64,000 bases of DNA from Heterobilharzia americana (GCA_944470555.2 OX104127.1:117952741-118016740); one strand, 5' to 3'; shown: positions 1 through 12,183, counted from the stretch's first letter. The notes: generated by a model not told the origin, from the sequence alone. Numbers and translations are program-made.

Positions 1-1171
1 CAAGCAACTGTGACTGTTTTTCCTCTTACTGCCAACCAGAAGACCTTTCTGCCGTGGTAGGACCTCGAGAGAACAAGTGTTCCACCATCAAGCTTGTTGG
101 GTTATTTTGATGTGCAAATCTTACCACTACTTTAAGGTAGCAGCTATGCTTCGGGTGTCCCCTACACTTTGTCTAACTGGAAATAATATGATCAAGTATT
201 TGAATCGGTTTTGAACCGCATCATCAACCCTGCTGCCTTTGGAAACTTAGTTCCCGTCACAGATTTGAATGAAAAAAGAGTAAATTTATTTGCAAAATAA
301 AATGAGTTCTTTTTGTTGCTTGTTGTTGCAGCTGAAAGCAGCCTGGATTTGAAATTAAATATTGGTAGTTGGTCACATATGGGCTTTCAACATTGCATGA
401 ATTAATTGAAGATGTATGTTTTCTAATTCATGAAAGTCGCATCTCAATAGACGGTGTAATTCTGCTTCATTAAGTGTACTAACAACTTAAAAAATTCTGA
501 ATTGGGTATGAAAGTACCAAGCAAGTATGGACGTAAATTAACGCCTTCTTCGTAAAGTATGGTCGCTTAAAATGTGAATATAAGGACTTAAGTAACAAAA
601 AAGAAGGAAAGGAAAGTAGTTCTACAATAAGTCGGTAACGAAAAAGCAGAAGTAACGATACACAACAGCATGTATTGCATCCTAGTGGGTGATAGTGTTA
701 TCCCTGAGACTCAAACTGAGCAGCCGTTACTTCAAACCTCGAAGGGTATTGTAGTGTTCAGAATAGTATTACACGTGGATCCTTTGGTGTTGATTTCAGC
801 TGTCCTCTATTATTCATCCGAATGACGCATCCTACTCAGACAAAACTTACTTCGTTGGATTGCGTCATATTCTTATGCTAATTCCTTTTAGCTTATTTTT
901 AATCATAAAGCTGGTCTTTAGCTTATATTCTGTCATGGTAGACGGTTGGTTAACATGCATAACACACACCACTACCATCTCATATTAAGAGTTACTTTAA
1001 AGAACACCATATCAACTTTTGGAGTAAGTAATTAGAGTTCTGTATTTTATGTAAAAACGAACTTCCCAGTCTGATAAAGAAACCTGATTGGTTATCTCAT
1101 TCGTTGTTAGGGTGGCGTTTAGAATCACACCATTTTAACTCTTGTCAGTTGATTTACTTCCTTCACGGAGG
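1..1171. other. No gene recognised
   Basis: AT-rich sequence with no convincing coding potential on either strand and no recognised element. It may hold decayed repeat DNA that I cannot assign. Confidence 0.5.
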
Positions 1172-1370
1172 ATGTGGTTAATTGGCTAAGGAATTCGAAT
1201 TTCAAACCCACTATCACCTAATTTGGTCTGTTCAACCGGTTAGTATAATAATAAACTCAATAAGTATAAGAATCATATATTGGGATGAAACAGCTCTCCA
1301 GTGCTCTCTAGTTTTCAATGGTTTCCCATCTGATCTCAGTCCATGATGAATACTACTGTGAAACAAAGAT
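1172..1370 (+). mobile_element. Old tRNA-headed SINE with hammerhead remnant
   Basis: The left part (about 1172-1220) resembles a tRNA promoter: an A-box-like TGGTTAATTGGC followed by a weak B-box. It is followed at about 1284-1345 by the same tail as better preserved copies at 39.7 and 55.8 kb (GAAACAGCT, then CCAGTGCTC and a diverged GATGAATA tail). The CTGAGGA half of the ribozyme core is lost, so no self-cleavage is expected. Divergence from the younger copies implies an old insertion. Confidence 0.5.
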
Positions 1371-2658
1371 ATAGGCTGGCTAATACTTATGAAATTGGTT
1401 GTATTAAGAACACAGAGGTTAAATATCTATGCAATGAAAGAATTATCGAGCTAGAAAAAAATAGAATGTCCAGTCTGTTTCTGCGTAAATACTTAATCTT
1501 TAGGTGGTCTTAACAATATCAAATTTCATCAGCTTTACTCGACCTATATATTTGTTATCTTCCATTTCAATCGTCAAATCCTTGTGAAGTTTCTGACAGT
1601 AAGTTGCATACTTTGCTTTTACCAGCTGACATTATCTTCTATGGATTATAAAACGTCTAAGAAAAATCCATGTAATAAATACATGCTTATTCTGCTACAT
1701 TGTTCTTAACTTTACACCACACCTAATTTTAAAGGGCTGGTGGTATCGTGACATTGGTCGAAGTAGGAATGCTTGAATCTGTGACTCTTCTTATTGGAAG
1801 ATATGTTCAAAGCGAAGAACCAGTAATTTGTTAGAATTCTACTTAAGCTACAGACATGGTAATTCTTGCTTGAATATTTCTATTTATATAAAGCAGAAAA
1901 TCGAACAGTATAACAATTCAATTCGTTTCTCTTTTGGCTACATAGAGTACAATTAGTTCAATTTTTGAATAGAACTATAGGTTACTATGTAATTTAATAA
2001 GAGATTTTATTTTAAAAATGTTTAAATTCTAATTATGTTGATGATTGACTGCTTAAACAACCCGATTGATTCTTGAAATAACATACTACAGGTTTAAATG
2101 TGAAGCTTATCTTTGTCTTACTAATGTGACTAAGTTGTACAATTGTTTATTCTAACCTTCACTCTGCTTATATATTAACACAGTATACAGTGAAACATAC
2201 CATACTATGAGTCTTTTGTTTTTAGGTGTGTGATTGAAATGTGTTTATTAGAGGTCAAATGACTATCTGTTTATGCAATGAAATGTATTCATTATTACTA
2301 CTATTATTCGTTAAAGTTGTCTGTCTGAAGAATGAATTTAATGTGATCTTGATGAACTGATAATGATAATCTTTCATGCCTAGTAATTAAATGACCAGAT
2401 AAATTCTAACATATTTATCAAGCGGTTATTCGTAAACACTAGAATAGAATTTATGAAAGGAAAAAAATGATTAACACGGTCTACCATAGTGATTAATTGC
2501 TGAATATTAAGAATGTAATCATGACATGTTGAAACAATGTACGCAATGACTTTAACACTCATTTTCGCTTTTAGATTGTTATACCTGATAGAAGCAACAA
2601 ATGCTATCGTGTCATTCATGCTTGATAATTGAAGTGAAATATAAATCTGTTCAACAGT
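1371..2658. other. No gene recognised
   Basis: Low-complexity AT-rich DNA. Only short chance open frames are present, and no family motif could be read in them. Confidence 0.5.
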
Positions 2659-2732
2659 TGGGTCTTGTAGTTCAACTCGTAGAACAGTGGGTCAGAAACC
2701 CAGAAGTCGCTGGTTCAAATCCAACTGTTGTA
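2659..2732 (+). other. tRNA-like sequence (pseudogene or SINE head)
   Basis: An A-box-like TAGTTCAACTCGTAGAAC forms a perfect 4-bp D-stem (GTTC/GAAC). It is followed by an anticodon-like arm (TGGG/CCCA) and a B-box with T-loop (GGTTCAAATCC). The 7-bp acceptor stem cannot be formed and position 33 is not T, so it is probably a decayed tRNA gene or the head of a tRNA-derived SINE rather than a working tRNA. No hammerhead tail follows it. Confidence 0.45.
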
Positions 2733-3445
2733 CAAATTTTTATTTCACTTTCAATCATCACCCATCACCAATCATATTTTTGTCAAGAAAAAGTCTATCC
2801 TGTATATTTTCATTGGTGTATGGAGATAGACAGGCGAAAAACAACAACTTAGAAAGCGTTACACAGAATTACACTTGTTAACTGTTAAACCAGCCTAATA
2901 GTCAACGAGTAGAAAAGAGATTTCCTGTAATTTATCCTGAACATTCTATATTTTAGGAAAGAACTGAAATTCGCCTATAATCACTGGATTAATGGAGAAT
3001 ATTTGCAGCTCAGGTGGATGGTCTTGGTTGTATTGTGTTCTCTGAGTTGGGTTGTTTAATGGTGAAGCTTCCATCGCCTTGCTAGACGACATCATCAGCA
3101 CTAACTTCAGTTTAAAGTGAGCTGCCAATATCTCTCGTGAGCGATTTAGTAGCTTGCTCTGACGATGTTGTCTGTGATTGGTTGTTCCCTTCGACTGTTG
3201 TGTCATTGATTGTATAGACTTTCCTGTTGGTTGTTCTTCTGCTTCACCTCTGACCTTTCATTTTTCTTATTGGTTGATAGATCGGGTCTATGTCTATACA
3301 TTTATTGATTGCTGACTGACCTGAATGTCAAGCTCCTAGGAATTCTCTGATATTCTTTGTGTTTCCTCTCTCTGTCCAAAATTTCTACATTATCGAAATT
3401 GAATTCATGTTCATAGTCGTTATCCACGTGCATTGAAATGAGTGA

Positions 3446-3982
3446 CTAAGTATCGTGACGTTTAATAGCCAATTGGTGTTCATGTAGACAAAGACGAAGA
3501 GGGCGACCACTTTGTCCAGTGTAGTGCTGACTACAGTTATTGCGGTTGATTTTGTAGATGATATTTGGTTTGTCTTCATTGGTCATTGCATCATTTGGTC
3601 TGCATGATAGTGTTTGGAGGGGATTTGTTGGTTTATGAGCCACACCAACTCCAAGTGGTCTCAGCAATCTTGTTGTGATTTCTGATATATTCTTTATGTA
3701 TGGTAGGATGATGCGTTTGTTGATTTCAGTCGATGACTTTGTAGTTGGTGATGCACGGGATAGGCATCTTCTGATAGAGTTTCGTGGGTAGCCGTTCTTC
3801 TTTAGAGTGGACATCAAGTGGCTTTCTTCGTTTCTCCGTGAGGTTGTTGTGCAGTAGTGTGTTCTCGCTCTTTTGAATAGAGTCTGCACGCAACTGATTT
3901 TGTGTGTTGTTGCTATTGTAGTTGAGGGTTTAGTCAGTGTGTGTTGGCTTCCTGTACACTTGGGTTTCCAGCTTCCCGACAT
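3446..3982 (-). pseudogene. PLE1 linker and GIY-YIG-like endonuclease
   Basis: This is the minus-strand segment downstream of the reverse transcriptase. It contains the PLE linker (YPRNSIRR, then RIILPYIKNISEITTRLL) and ends with IIYKINRNNCSQHYTGQSGR followed by LHEHQ. That ending matches the GIY-YIG nuclease layout (Y-x-I, YTGQ-x-GR, then EH) used by PLEs to nick the target. It is in a different frame from the reverse transcriptase piece, so one frameshift separates them. The stop at 3446 is the natural-looking C-terminus, because the inverted copy ends its frame at the same residues. Confidence 0.75.
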
Positions 3983-3987
3983 TTGTC

Positions 3988-4415
3988 CTACTGACTAGCA
4001 CATCGAAGAATGGTAGTTGGTTGTTTAACTCTCTCCATTGTGAATTTGATGTCATTGAAAACGCTGTTGATCAAACTGTGGGTGTTTTCTATATTATCCT
4101 TTTTAATGATGACGAAAGTGTCGTCTACATAACGAATCCAAATTTTTGGTTTGATCACAGGTAGAATAATGGCTTCCAGTCTCTGCATCACTGCTTCTGC
4201 CATTAATCCGGATATCGTTGATCCCATCGCAGTTCCTTTCATCTGTTTGTATATCTTGCCGTTGAATTGGAAGTATGTTGTCATACAAAGGTCAATGAGT
4301 TCCATCAGACTTGAACATTTGAGTTTTGTGCGTTCTGAAAGGTTTTTGTCTTCATTCATGAAGAGGGATATCGTTTCTTTGACCAATTGAGGTTCAATGG
4401 ATGTGTATAGTGCGG
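3988..4415 (-). pseudogene. PLE1 reverse transcriptase fragment
   Basis: The minus-strand translation starts inside the fingers/palm region (LYTSIEPQLVKETI, equivalent to motif A). It continues through FNGKIYKQMKGTAMGS (the conserved loop before motif B) and the catalytic WIRYVDDTFVI box (motif C). Only the central part of the domain remains. The N-terminal half is missing, replaced at 4416 by the inverted copy of the element's own 3' end. The frame breaks just after 3988 before the downstream endonuclease segment. The catalytic YVDD residues are intact, which suggests fairly recent decay. Confidence 0.8.
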
Positions 4416-4893
4416 CCCGCCCTCTTCGCCTTTGTCTACATGAACACCAATTGGCTATTAAACGTCACGATACTTAGTCACTCATTTCAATGCACGTGGA
4501 TAACGACTATGAACATGAATTCAATTTCGATAATGTAGAAATTTTGGACAGAGAGAGGAAACACAAAGAATATCAGAGAATTCCTAGGAGCTTGACATTC
4601 AGGTCAGTCAGCAATCAATAAATGTATAGACATAGACCCGATCTATCAACCAATAAGAAAAATGAAAGGTCAGAGGTGAAGCAGAAGAACAACCAACAGG
4701 AAAGTCTATACAATCAATGACACAACAGTCGAAGGGAACAACCAATCACAGACAACATCGTCAGAGCAAGCTACTAAATCGCTCACGAGAGATATTGGCA
4801 GCTCACTTTAAACTGAAGTTAGTGCTGATGATGTCGTCTAGCAAGGCGATGGAAGCTTCACCATTAAACAACCCAGCTCAGAGAATCACTGGA

Positions 4894-6824
4894 ATAATAT
4901 TATCGTGATGAAGATCTTAGAATCTGAAGCCAACCAGTGCCAGAGGAGAATTTAAAAACAGCACAGTCGAGAAAATCGAGCAGCTTTCAGAGTCAACCTA
5001 CCATATTGATATTTCCTACTAGAGACCTTAGTATACATGTAGACAGACGTTAGGCATATGTTTCAATCTTTTCGGTGCTAAAACATCCAATGACTGAGAA
5101 ATCTTTTAACAGGACGTCTCACTCAACCCAGTGCCACACATAAATTTACTGAAGGCTTTTTGCTTTGAACATTGAGTCGTATTAGATGGTGTAATGAATT
5201 ATCTGGAAAATAACAGCATTAACGGGTTCTGTACTGACACTACTTTTATTCATATGCAAATAACCTATTGGCTTTCATCAATCTCCATTACCTATGTCTC
5301 CAAAGAGTCATTCGAATGCTTATTCTATGACCCAGGTTAGCTATGCATTGGTATACTTTGTTCTTTTGTGTGGTTGTAAAACAGCAAATTCAAAGGGGAG
5401 CGTTTAATCCGTATCACTTATGTCGTATCGTTCGCATTTAGGAAAAATACAATGTTTGATGAGGAACTCAGTCAACGAATACTGGACATGCTAAGAGAAG
5501 AATTTGTTAACTGCCGCTGACTGAGATGATTAAGATATACATTTTTTGCATATCTAGTCATAAATCACCTTCAAGCACAATATTAGCAATATTGGCCTAA
5601 TATAAGGAGGTTACAATGGGAATGAACGAAAACACGTCGCTGATGCAGTTTCTGACTGCTAGTCGATTATAACCAGAGAAGTATGCGATTCATTGTTGAG
5701 GTGGTTGGGACAACTAATGCGGTTAATGGCTAACTCTAAGTATGACGACACAGATCAAATGGTGATGGATAAGATGTATTCATGCCATATCTTCATCTAA
5801 ATATTATTGTCCTCCAATTCAACCGTTTTCCAACTCTTGGTTGCATCATCTTCATTTTACTTTCTTACCTATGTTTTATATGCTTCAGACTGTTGATTGG
5901 AGTTGTGTTTACTTGCAACGATACGTTACTCTAACATTTTTGTCTGTCTATTCTTAGGTATTTACAATGGACTAAAAAGAACATTGCTGGAAAGCTACCA
6001 ACTCAAAAGTGTGAATTCATGATTGTACTGTGCTTAAACAGTATTAGTCTTGAAATAACAATAAATGAGAACTCGTCTGACCAATTAAATTAGTCATTAT
6101 TAGTAATAGTGTTGAAAAAAGTTGTTACTTGTACATAAAGTCCCTGACAAAATTTAATAACCAGAACTTATTTTTCCGGTAATAAAAATAATTCGTCTAA
6201 GGATATAGTGAACATTATTAGGCAGTATGTAAGTATAAACATCCAAGCCATAGTTGTTACGAATGTCCTGAAAGAAATTGAGTGCCGAGTTAATTTCAAT
6301 CATTAGATAAGTAAGTTTCAACATAATCCCAATGTGTTTAGAAAGTCGAAACAATATTTTTCTGAATGTTTCCCTTTGTATGCTACAGCTTCTTCGGCAT
6401 AACATTATTTTGGGGAAGATCTTTCAACATGTTGGGATTATATTACAACTTACTTATATAATAAGTGACTAAGAACACTTTGACAGATTATCATGAAAAA
6501 GCACTTTTAATGCGGAAATATACTTTACAAATATTTATCGGCTACACTCCTAAGATGGGTAGGCAGATTTTTTGTTCCAAGGTTCAAATTTTATCGCAAA
6601 ACAGCCGGTTATATACGATGCAATGTTTCAGTCGTATTGAGAAAATACATTCCATCAATTCAATTAATATCCTTAAACTACGAGTCAATGCAGACCATTC
6701 CGTGAGCACCGTCTTACATTCACCATTTGCGATTAATCCTAATGATGTTGATAACTGAGGTGAAACTGAGTTCCATTAACAAAGGTGTAAAAATTTCGCA
6801 CTGTCGTAGAATTCAATTCCAGAT
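4894..6824. other. No gene recognised
   Basis: About 1.9 kb of AT-rich sequence. The stretch around 5560-5830 is slightly more GC-rich and may be an old repeat, but no motif could be assigned. Confidence 0.45.
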
Positions 6825-8265
6825 AACATTTGTTTATTTAATTTATAACACAGTGATATAGTATTATTTATTTGACAAAGTTTTGAGCATAAATTATTGC
6901 TCATAATCATATCAATGCAATCAAACTACTTTCGGTATCTGCTGTCATAGTCCTGTCTGTCACCTCTTACTCTTTGTTGCTATTGCTGGTAAAATTTTCC
7001 ATATCTCTGTTATAGGTTTGCATAGTTTCTATTACATGTGATGGGTGTTGATTCGATAAACAAAGAGTCAGTAATCAACCTCTCTTTCTCTCCACCTAAT
7101 CATATTGGACTTAAGTACAGCAGTTTTGTCCCACCCTATTGTGTGGTTGTGTGTTAATTTAAGCAGTGCTATAGCCAAGTGTTGTTCTAGACTATTGATC
7201 TCATTTGGATCTGTCATTCTATACTTAGCCAAATTCCAATGTTCCACTATTCTAACTTACATGCAATTTGATAGATTTGATTATTTTGCTTAATTGCTCT
7301 ATCACATCCTTAATTCGACAAAGCTTATCTCTGAGTGAGTTTGTAGGTTTAAATGCCAGCCTAATTCCATCTTTGTTTAGGATCCTAAGTGCAGTTTCTG
7401 ATGTACCCTCCTCATAGGGCAAGACAATGGAGGCTGTGAACTCCTTCCTACTCGAGTTGTAGCTATTATTCCTACTCGTGTTGCTGTTATTATTTCGTAT
7501 CTTATATGTTCGTAAGAATTTCTTGATAAACCGAGAAGGATAATTATTAACTATTAGCGCTTCTTCTGCGTGTTTCAATTCCTTGGTTAGGTTCATGCAA
7601 TGACTAGTCAGTTTTCTAGCTCTACCATTTAAACATTTGACCACACCTGCCTTAACTGACATTGGATGAGATGACTTGGAGTTTAGACACCCGTTGGAGT
7701 GTGTCGATTTTCTGTAGACGTTAGTATCCAAATCACCGTCTGTCCTTCATCTTATGTTGCCATCCAACATAAGTAATTCTCCCTGTTCATTCTCTACCTA
7801 GAAAGTGAATTGGATTGTGCCTCTAACTGAGTTTATATGCATGAGGAAATTGCCGATATGTTCCAATTTCAAAACAGTAAACGTGTCATCCACATTTCGT
7901 CATCATATCTTAGGTGCAGGATTGAACGTTTGTAAAGCCATGTTTTCGCAACTATCCATAAATATATGTACTACAATTGAGGATATTGGCGATCCCATTT
8001 CTACTCCTTCTGTTTGTCTGTATGTATTGTCCTGAAACTTGAGACTGTTGAGGTCAAGCATAACTGTATGCTTAATATGCTCTCATCAACCGATATCTTA
8101 GTTCTGTGAGTAAGTTCTCAGTCAATAATTAGTTGACTTCTGACTGCTTCCAGTGTCATATTGATTGCTATTTTACCATGAAGACTTGTTACATCTAAAC
8201 TAACCACTTTTTCCATCCTCTTCTATATTTAGGTCATTAAACCCTAGTTTAAATGCGTAAGTTTC
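6825..8265 (-). mobile_element. PLE2 copy 1: Penelope-like element, interrupted by RTE-A
   Basis: Minus-strand reverse transcriptase pieces are visible. They include SLDVTSLHGKIAI (motif A region, about 8160-8215), GVEMGSPISSIVV (about 7960-8010) and VDDTFTVLKLEHI (about 7850-7890). The linker DTNVYRKSTHSNGC continues to a run ending near 7252. The 3' untranslated end with CACAGTGATAT is near 6845. The frame is broken by stops. The reverse transcriptase frame runs into RTE-A at 8265 and resumes beyond it at 11587 (ETYAFKLGFNDLNIEEDGK across the duplicated AAGTTTC), so RTE-A jumped into this PLE. The part beyond RTE-A continues to roughly 11700. Confidence 0.7.
7252..7731 (-). pseudogene. PLE2 reverse transcriptase C-terminus and linker
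   Basis: A 159-codon open stretch. It starts with DTNVYRKSTHSNGCLN, the PLE segment just after the palm domain, then SSHPMSVKAGVVKCLNGRAR and EEALIVNNYPSRFIKKFL, the conserved NGYP-like linker helix. An Asn/Ser-rich low-complexity insert (about residues 78-96) precedes TASIVLPYEEGTSE, the PYxxGxSE element before the endonuclease. The nuclease itself is not open here. It closely parallels the copy at 58529-59310. Confidence 0.7.
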
Positions 8266-11200
8266 ATTATTATTATTTTATTCTTTGTCCCTGGGGTGCC
8301 TAGTGGAACACAGGGCTTCAGTGGCACGTCTCCAGTGCACTCTCTCCCCTGCAAGCTTTTGAACCTAGCTCCACTACTGCCCACAAGCTCTCATTTATTC
8401 CATGTCACCCTCACCTCGAACGCCCAACTCATCGCTTCCCATCTGGGTTCCACTCTACCACCTGGCCTGACGCGTGATGTCCCCAGTCGACCTTCTCCTC
8501 AATGCATCACCAATCCATCTCCACTTCCTCCTGCATATTTGTTGACCGATAGGTTCTTGCTTCATTGGTTCGTCACCAGCCAGAGTTCACTGTTGCTTAT
8601 TCTTTCTGGCAATCCATCTGATCTTCAGTAACGAGCTAGCGTATATGACAGTTGTTGATGAATGTCTGTAGTTTGTTGGAATGCCTTTCGTAATGCGCCA
8701 AGTCTCTGAATCATCTACAAGTACTGACTTGACATTGGTGTTGAAAATCTGGATCTTGTTCTTTATGTTGAGTGCAGAAGATCTCCACACTGGTCTCAGG
8801 TTGATGAAAACCTGTCTTGCTGTCTTTCCGATCCTGGCTTTGATGTCCTCGCCTGTGCTGCCTTGACTTGGTAGGTAGGTGAAAGAGACTACCTCCTTTA
8901 AGTTTCTCCCGCTGGTGGTGATTCGAGCTTGTTGTTGTTGTTGTTGTTGTTGGTGGTGGTGTTTGGGTATCTTCATCACCTATGTCTTGTCCACGTTCAC
9001 TGGAAGTCCCGTTTTCGCTGCCCCACCTCTTCTGTCAACTTGTTAGTTTTCGCCTGTAGATTTCCGAGTTTGTGCGACATCACACACAAATCGTTATCGG
9101 CGAAATCCAAATCTTCTAGGATCTCTTCCCTGGTCCAGTGTATCCCTCTCCTCTCACTCCTCACTGATTGCTGCATGATCCAGTCGACCACAATCAGGAA
9201 TATCATGGGTGATAGTAGGCAGCCTTGTTTCACTCCTGTCTTCACTTCAAACGCATCACTGACCTATCCACTGTGAATCATCTGGCATGTGGCGTCTTCA
9301 TATATCTGTTGAATGAGGATGATAAAGGTTTGTCGCACTAAAACCGTAGTGTTGTAACAGTTGCCAAATTACTTCTCGGTCGACGCTGTCGAATGCCTTT
9401 TAAAAGTCGATGAAGTTGAGGTGAGGTAGAGGTTTGACTGCCATTCTATACTCTGTTCCATCATGATGCGTATCGTTGTGATTTGGTTAGCACATAATTT
9501 GTGCTTCCTGAAGACAGTCTGTTCGGGTGGTAGTTTTGAATGCAGAGCATTCTCAGTCTCTCCAGGATGATGCGGCTTAATATTTCCATTGGTGTAGACA
9601 GGAACATGATTCTGCACCAGCTCTTGCAGACACTTAGGTCACCCTTCTCCATGAGTTTGACAAGGTAACCTCTCTTCCAATCAATAGGCACATACCTTCT
9701 CTTCCTTCCAGACCTTCTACAGTAGTGGTGTGAGCATGTCCACTGTTGTCTCTGTGTCTGTTCTCAGTGCTCCTGGTGAAATTCCATCTGGTCCTGCTGC
9801 CTTCCCGAATTTCAGTAGCCTCATGGCATCCAGCACTTCTACTTTCGTCGTACGATTTGTGTTCACTGGTATTTCTGTGGCTGCAGGTGGTGGTCGATTT
9901 TAAGAGCATTCTGAATTGGTCAGCCTATCGTTTCCCTTGTTTCTCTTCTTTAGTAATTGGATTTCCCTCATCATCTTTTACTGGTTTCATCTGTGTTGAT
10001 CTCTTCCCTCCCAGACAGTAACCTAGTTATTTGATACAATGCTGTCAGGTCTCTCCTACCGACAGCCTGTTCTGCTTCACTTGCCAATGTGTCTGTCCTA
10101 CAAGTGTCTTTTGTCTTTGCGCTCACTCTTCTTCACTTCTTTGTCCAGTGTAGTGTTTATGCGTTGTACTCAGTTCCTCTTCTCTTTGAGCACCCTTGCA
10201 CTGCTTCATCTTCTGATTCACCATCCTACTCTCCTCTCCTCTATCAGCTCCCATGTATCCGTCGAGATCCATTCCTTGTCTTGTTCTACTTCTTCTTCCT
10301 TCCTAATACGGCTGTGCAGGTTTCGTTCCACATAGCTTTCAAAGAGTACCAGTGTTTTCCACACACGTCCCTTCAGGGTTGTTGCTCAATGTCTCCCATT
10401 TTGACTCGATGTCTCACGTGAAGATTTCCTTTGTAGTTTCGTCCTTTAGTTCAGTTTCTGTTCTGGGTGTGGTCGATCATCACCAACTTCCTTGAAGGCT
10501 TTCAACTTGATTTGAAAGGCAGGTTCATTGCACTAGATAGTGAGTGATGGATGTGAACCTACATCCACTCCTCTTCTTCATCTTGTGTCAAGTAGGCTGA
10601 CTCTCCCTCTCCACCTTCTTCACATTGAGATGGAGTCGATCTGATTTTTAGTGTAGTGTGTCCATGTGGTGAAATCAAATCCATGTCGCTTTGTGGATAT
10701 CCTTGTGCTTGAACACGGTGCTTCCAATCACCAAATCGTTGAATGCACAGAATTCTAAAAACAATTCTCCATTCTCATTCATTTCATCAAGCACTTCTCG
10801 ACCCATGGTTAGTTCTCTTCCTGTGTTATCCACTTCCAGTTTACCATTCATCTCACCCACCCATTAGAATGAATTTGATGTCGCCAACTGGAGTCTTGTC
10901 CAGTGATGATTACAGTTGTCTGTCGAATTCCTCCTTCTTCTCTTCATCTGCATTATTTGTAGGTTTGTAGCGTAGCATTGAATGATTGTGAGTTCCCTTC
11001 CTTTAGAGTTGAACCTCGCTGTCATGATGCAGATCCTGCAGGAGGAGATTGGTTCCCACTGCATGAGAGAGAGAGAGTCTTCGATGCTGTTGGTGACCTC
11101 ATCCTCATGAGGGCCACTGGAAAACTCAGTGTGCTGTGTTCGTGGTTGTCGTCTGGGTGACAAAATCGGAGTAGATTATTGACTCCTCTCCAGTCGACAG

Positions 11201-11586
11201 TTTGGAGAGTCCACCCCCATTCCACCTGCTTTCGCAGATTCCTAGCACTTCATTATTATACCTTCTCATCTCCTGTGCAATCTGGACAACCTTGCCAGCT
11301 AGGTTCAAACATAGTGTGGACATTCCATGTCCGCATTCTTACTTTTATTTTCATGAAGCGAAGACACATCGGCCAATTGGCTTCTTGAAGGTTTTCACCA
11401 ACTGGTGTCATTTCGTCTCTACGATCCCAGTGAGGAATAATTTTGTTTTTATTTTCGTTTGTGCTTTGAAGTTTCTGTAGTTGTTGGATTGGTTTTCCGG
11501 GGTGGGGTTGCTAGCCGTATGCTCCTCATACTGTGTTTACCCGGGCTTAGGACCGGCTAGTAACTGGTGAACTAGTTAACCAGGCG
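8266..11586 (-). mobile_element. RTE-A: near full-length RTE-type LINE, defective
   Basis: A 3.3-kb non-LTR element read on the minus strand. An apurinic-type endonuclease comes first (RTWNVHTM near 11310-11340; EVLGICESRWNGGG near 11240; DNTGRELTMGREVL near 10800). It is followed by the reverse transcriptase (TGVKQGCLLSPMIF near 9230; LDFADND near 9110) and an RTE-like C-terminus ending near 8290. The 3' end is followed by an (AAT)n-type tail, as usual for RTE elements. AAGTTTC at 8259-8265 and 11587-11593 looks like a target-site duplication inside PLE2. Many stops and frameshifts make it non-coding, and they are shared with RTE-B. The copy is near-identical to RTE-B in inverted orientation. 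Confidence 0.85.
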
Positions 11587-11593
11587 AAGTTTC

Positions 11594-12177
11594 GTTAGAG
11601 TTTACCAGTCTGTAATTTGAACTGTTCCTAATGGGACACAGTATTGATTTCTGCTTAACGTTTGTGTCTTCCAAGTCACTCGTTACAGTTCTAGGCTAGT
11701 TACATGCAGTCGATCCTTTCAAGTTCTAATACAACTAAACTTCAACTATTATCCGTGTGTGTGTAAAATATGACCAGCGAATCAGTTGTTAGTGTTTCCA
11801 ATCATGAGGTTTGATTTAAATCTAGTTACAAGTTTGCATATTACCAAAAAATACTAAGAAGTAGGCAATTTTACAGGAATTTCTAGTTCCTCCGCTGCAA
11901 CTTGACCAATATTTGAAGACAGAAACGAAGCATACAGTTCAGTTATGTATTTTGCCATAAATTATTTTGCATAATAAATGCGTCATACACCTAATGATTT
12001 TGCACAACTTTTGTAGGTCAACAGTTTCATTCCCTCAACTATAACATGCAACTAATGCCTTGGTACTATTCAATTTTACTTACTATCGTATTCAACTGTT
12101 TCCTAAGTGCATTGTTATTTTTATATTATTGGTTTAATTATAGTCTAGCATACTAGATGAGCTAGATTAGGTTCACA
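11594..12177. other. Upstream region of the lectin-mucin gene
   Basis: The first roughly 110 bp continues the PLE2 reverse transcriptase (minus strand). The rest is AT-rich, with no recognised element, and runs up to the putative promoter. Confidence 0.4.
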
Positions 12178-12183
12178 TATAAA
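12178..12183 (+). promoter_or_regulatory. Possible TATA box of the lectin-mucin gene
   Basis: TATAAA lies 47 bp upstream of the ATG at 12230. A start site about 25-30 bp downstream would leave a 5' leader of about 20 nt. In AT-rich DNA such a hexamer is common, and the transcript could equally start in an unseen upstream exon. Confidence 0.3.

Larger units (their letters stand above)
2989..4883 (-). mobile_element. PLE1: Penelope-like element, 5'-truncated, with inverted 3' copy
   Basis: A retroelement read on the minus strand. It carries the end of a Penelope-type reverse transcriptase and a C-terminal GIY-YIG-like endonuclease. Its 3' region (about 3041-3507) is repeated in opposite orientation at 4418-4883. 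The whole unit is flanked by the direct repeat AATCACTGGA at 2979-2988 and 4884-4893, which I read as a target-site duplication. Terminal inverted or partial copies are characteristic of Penelope-like elements. The reverse transcriptase begins abruptly at the junction near 4416, so the copy is 5'-truncated and cannot move by itself. Confidence 0.8.
3041..4883. repeat. PLE1 long inverted repeat (arms 3041-3507 and 4418-4883)
   Basis: Two arms of about 465 bp, nearly identical by eye, point away from a spacer of about 910 bp. Each arm ends in the same 3' untranslated sequence, including the CAATCAATGACACAACA-type stretch read in opposite directions. The arrangement can extrude a very large hairpin and is the structural signature of this copy. 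Confidence 0.8.

Noticed and set aside
10039..10421. Overlapping hydrophobic frames on the plus strand (also 24583-25041, 47626-48083)
   Set aside because: They are antisense to the RTE coding region. Glu/Lys-rich sense codons read backwards give Phe/Leu/Ser-rich frames.
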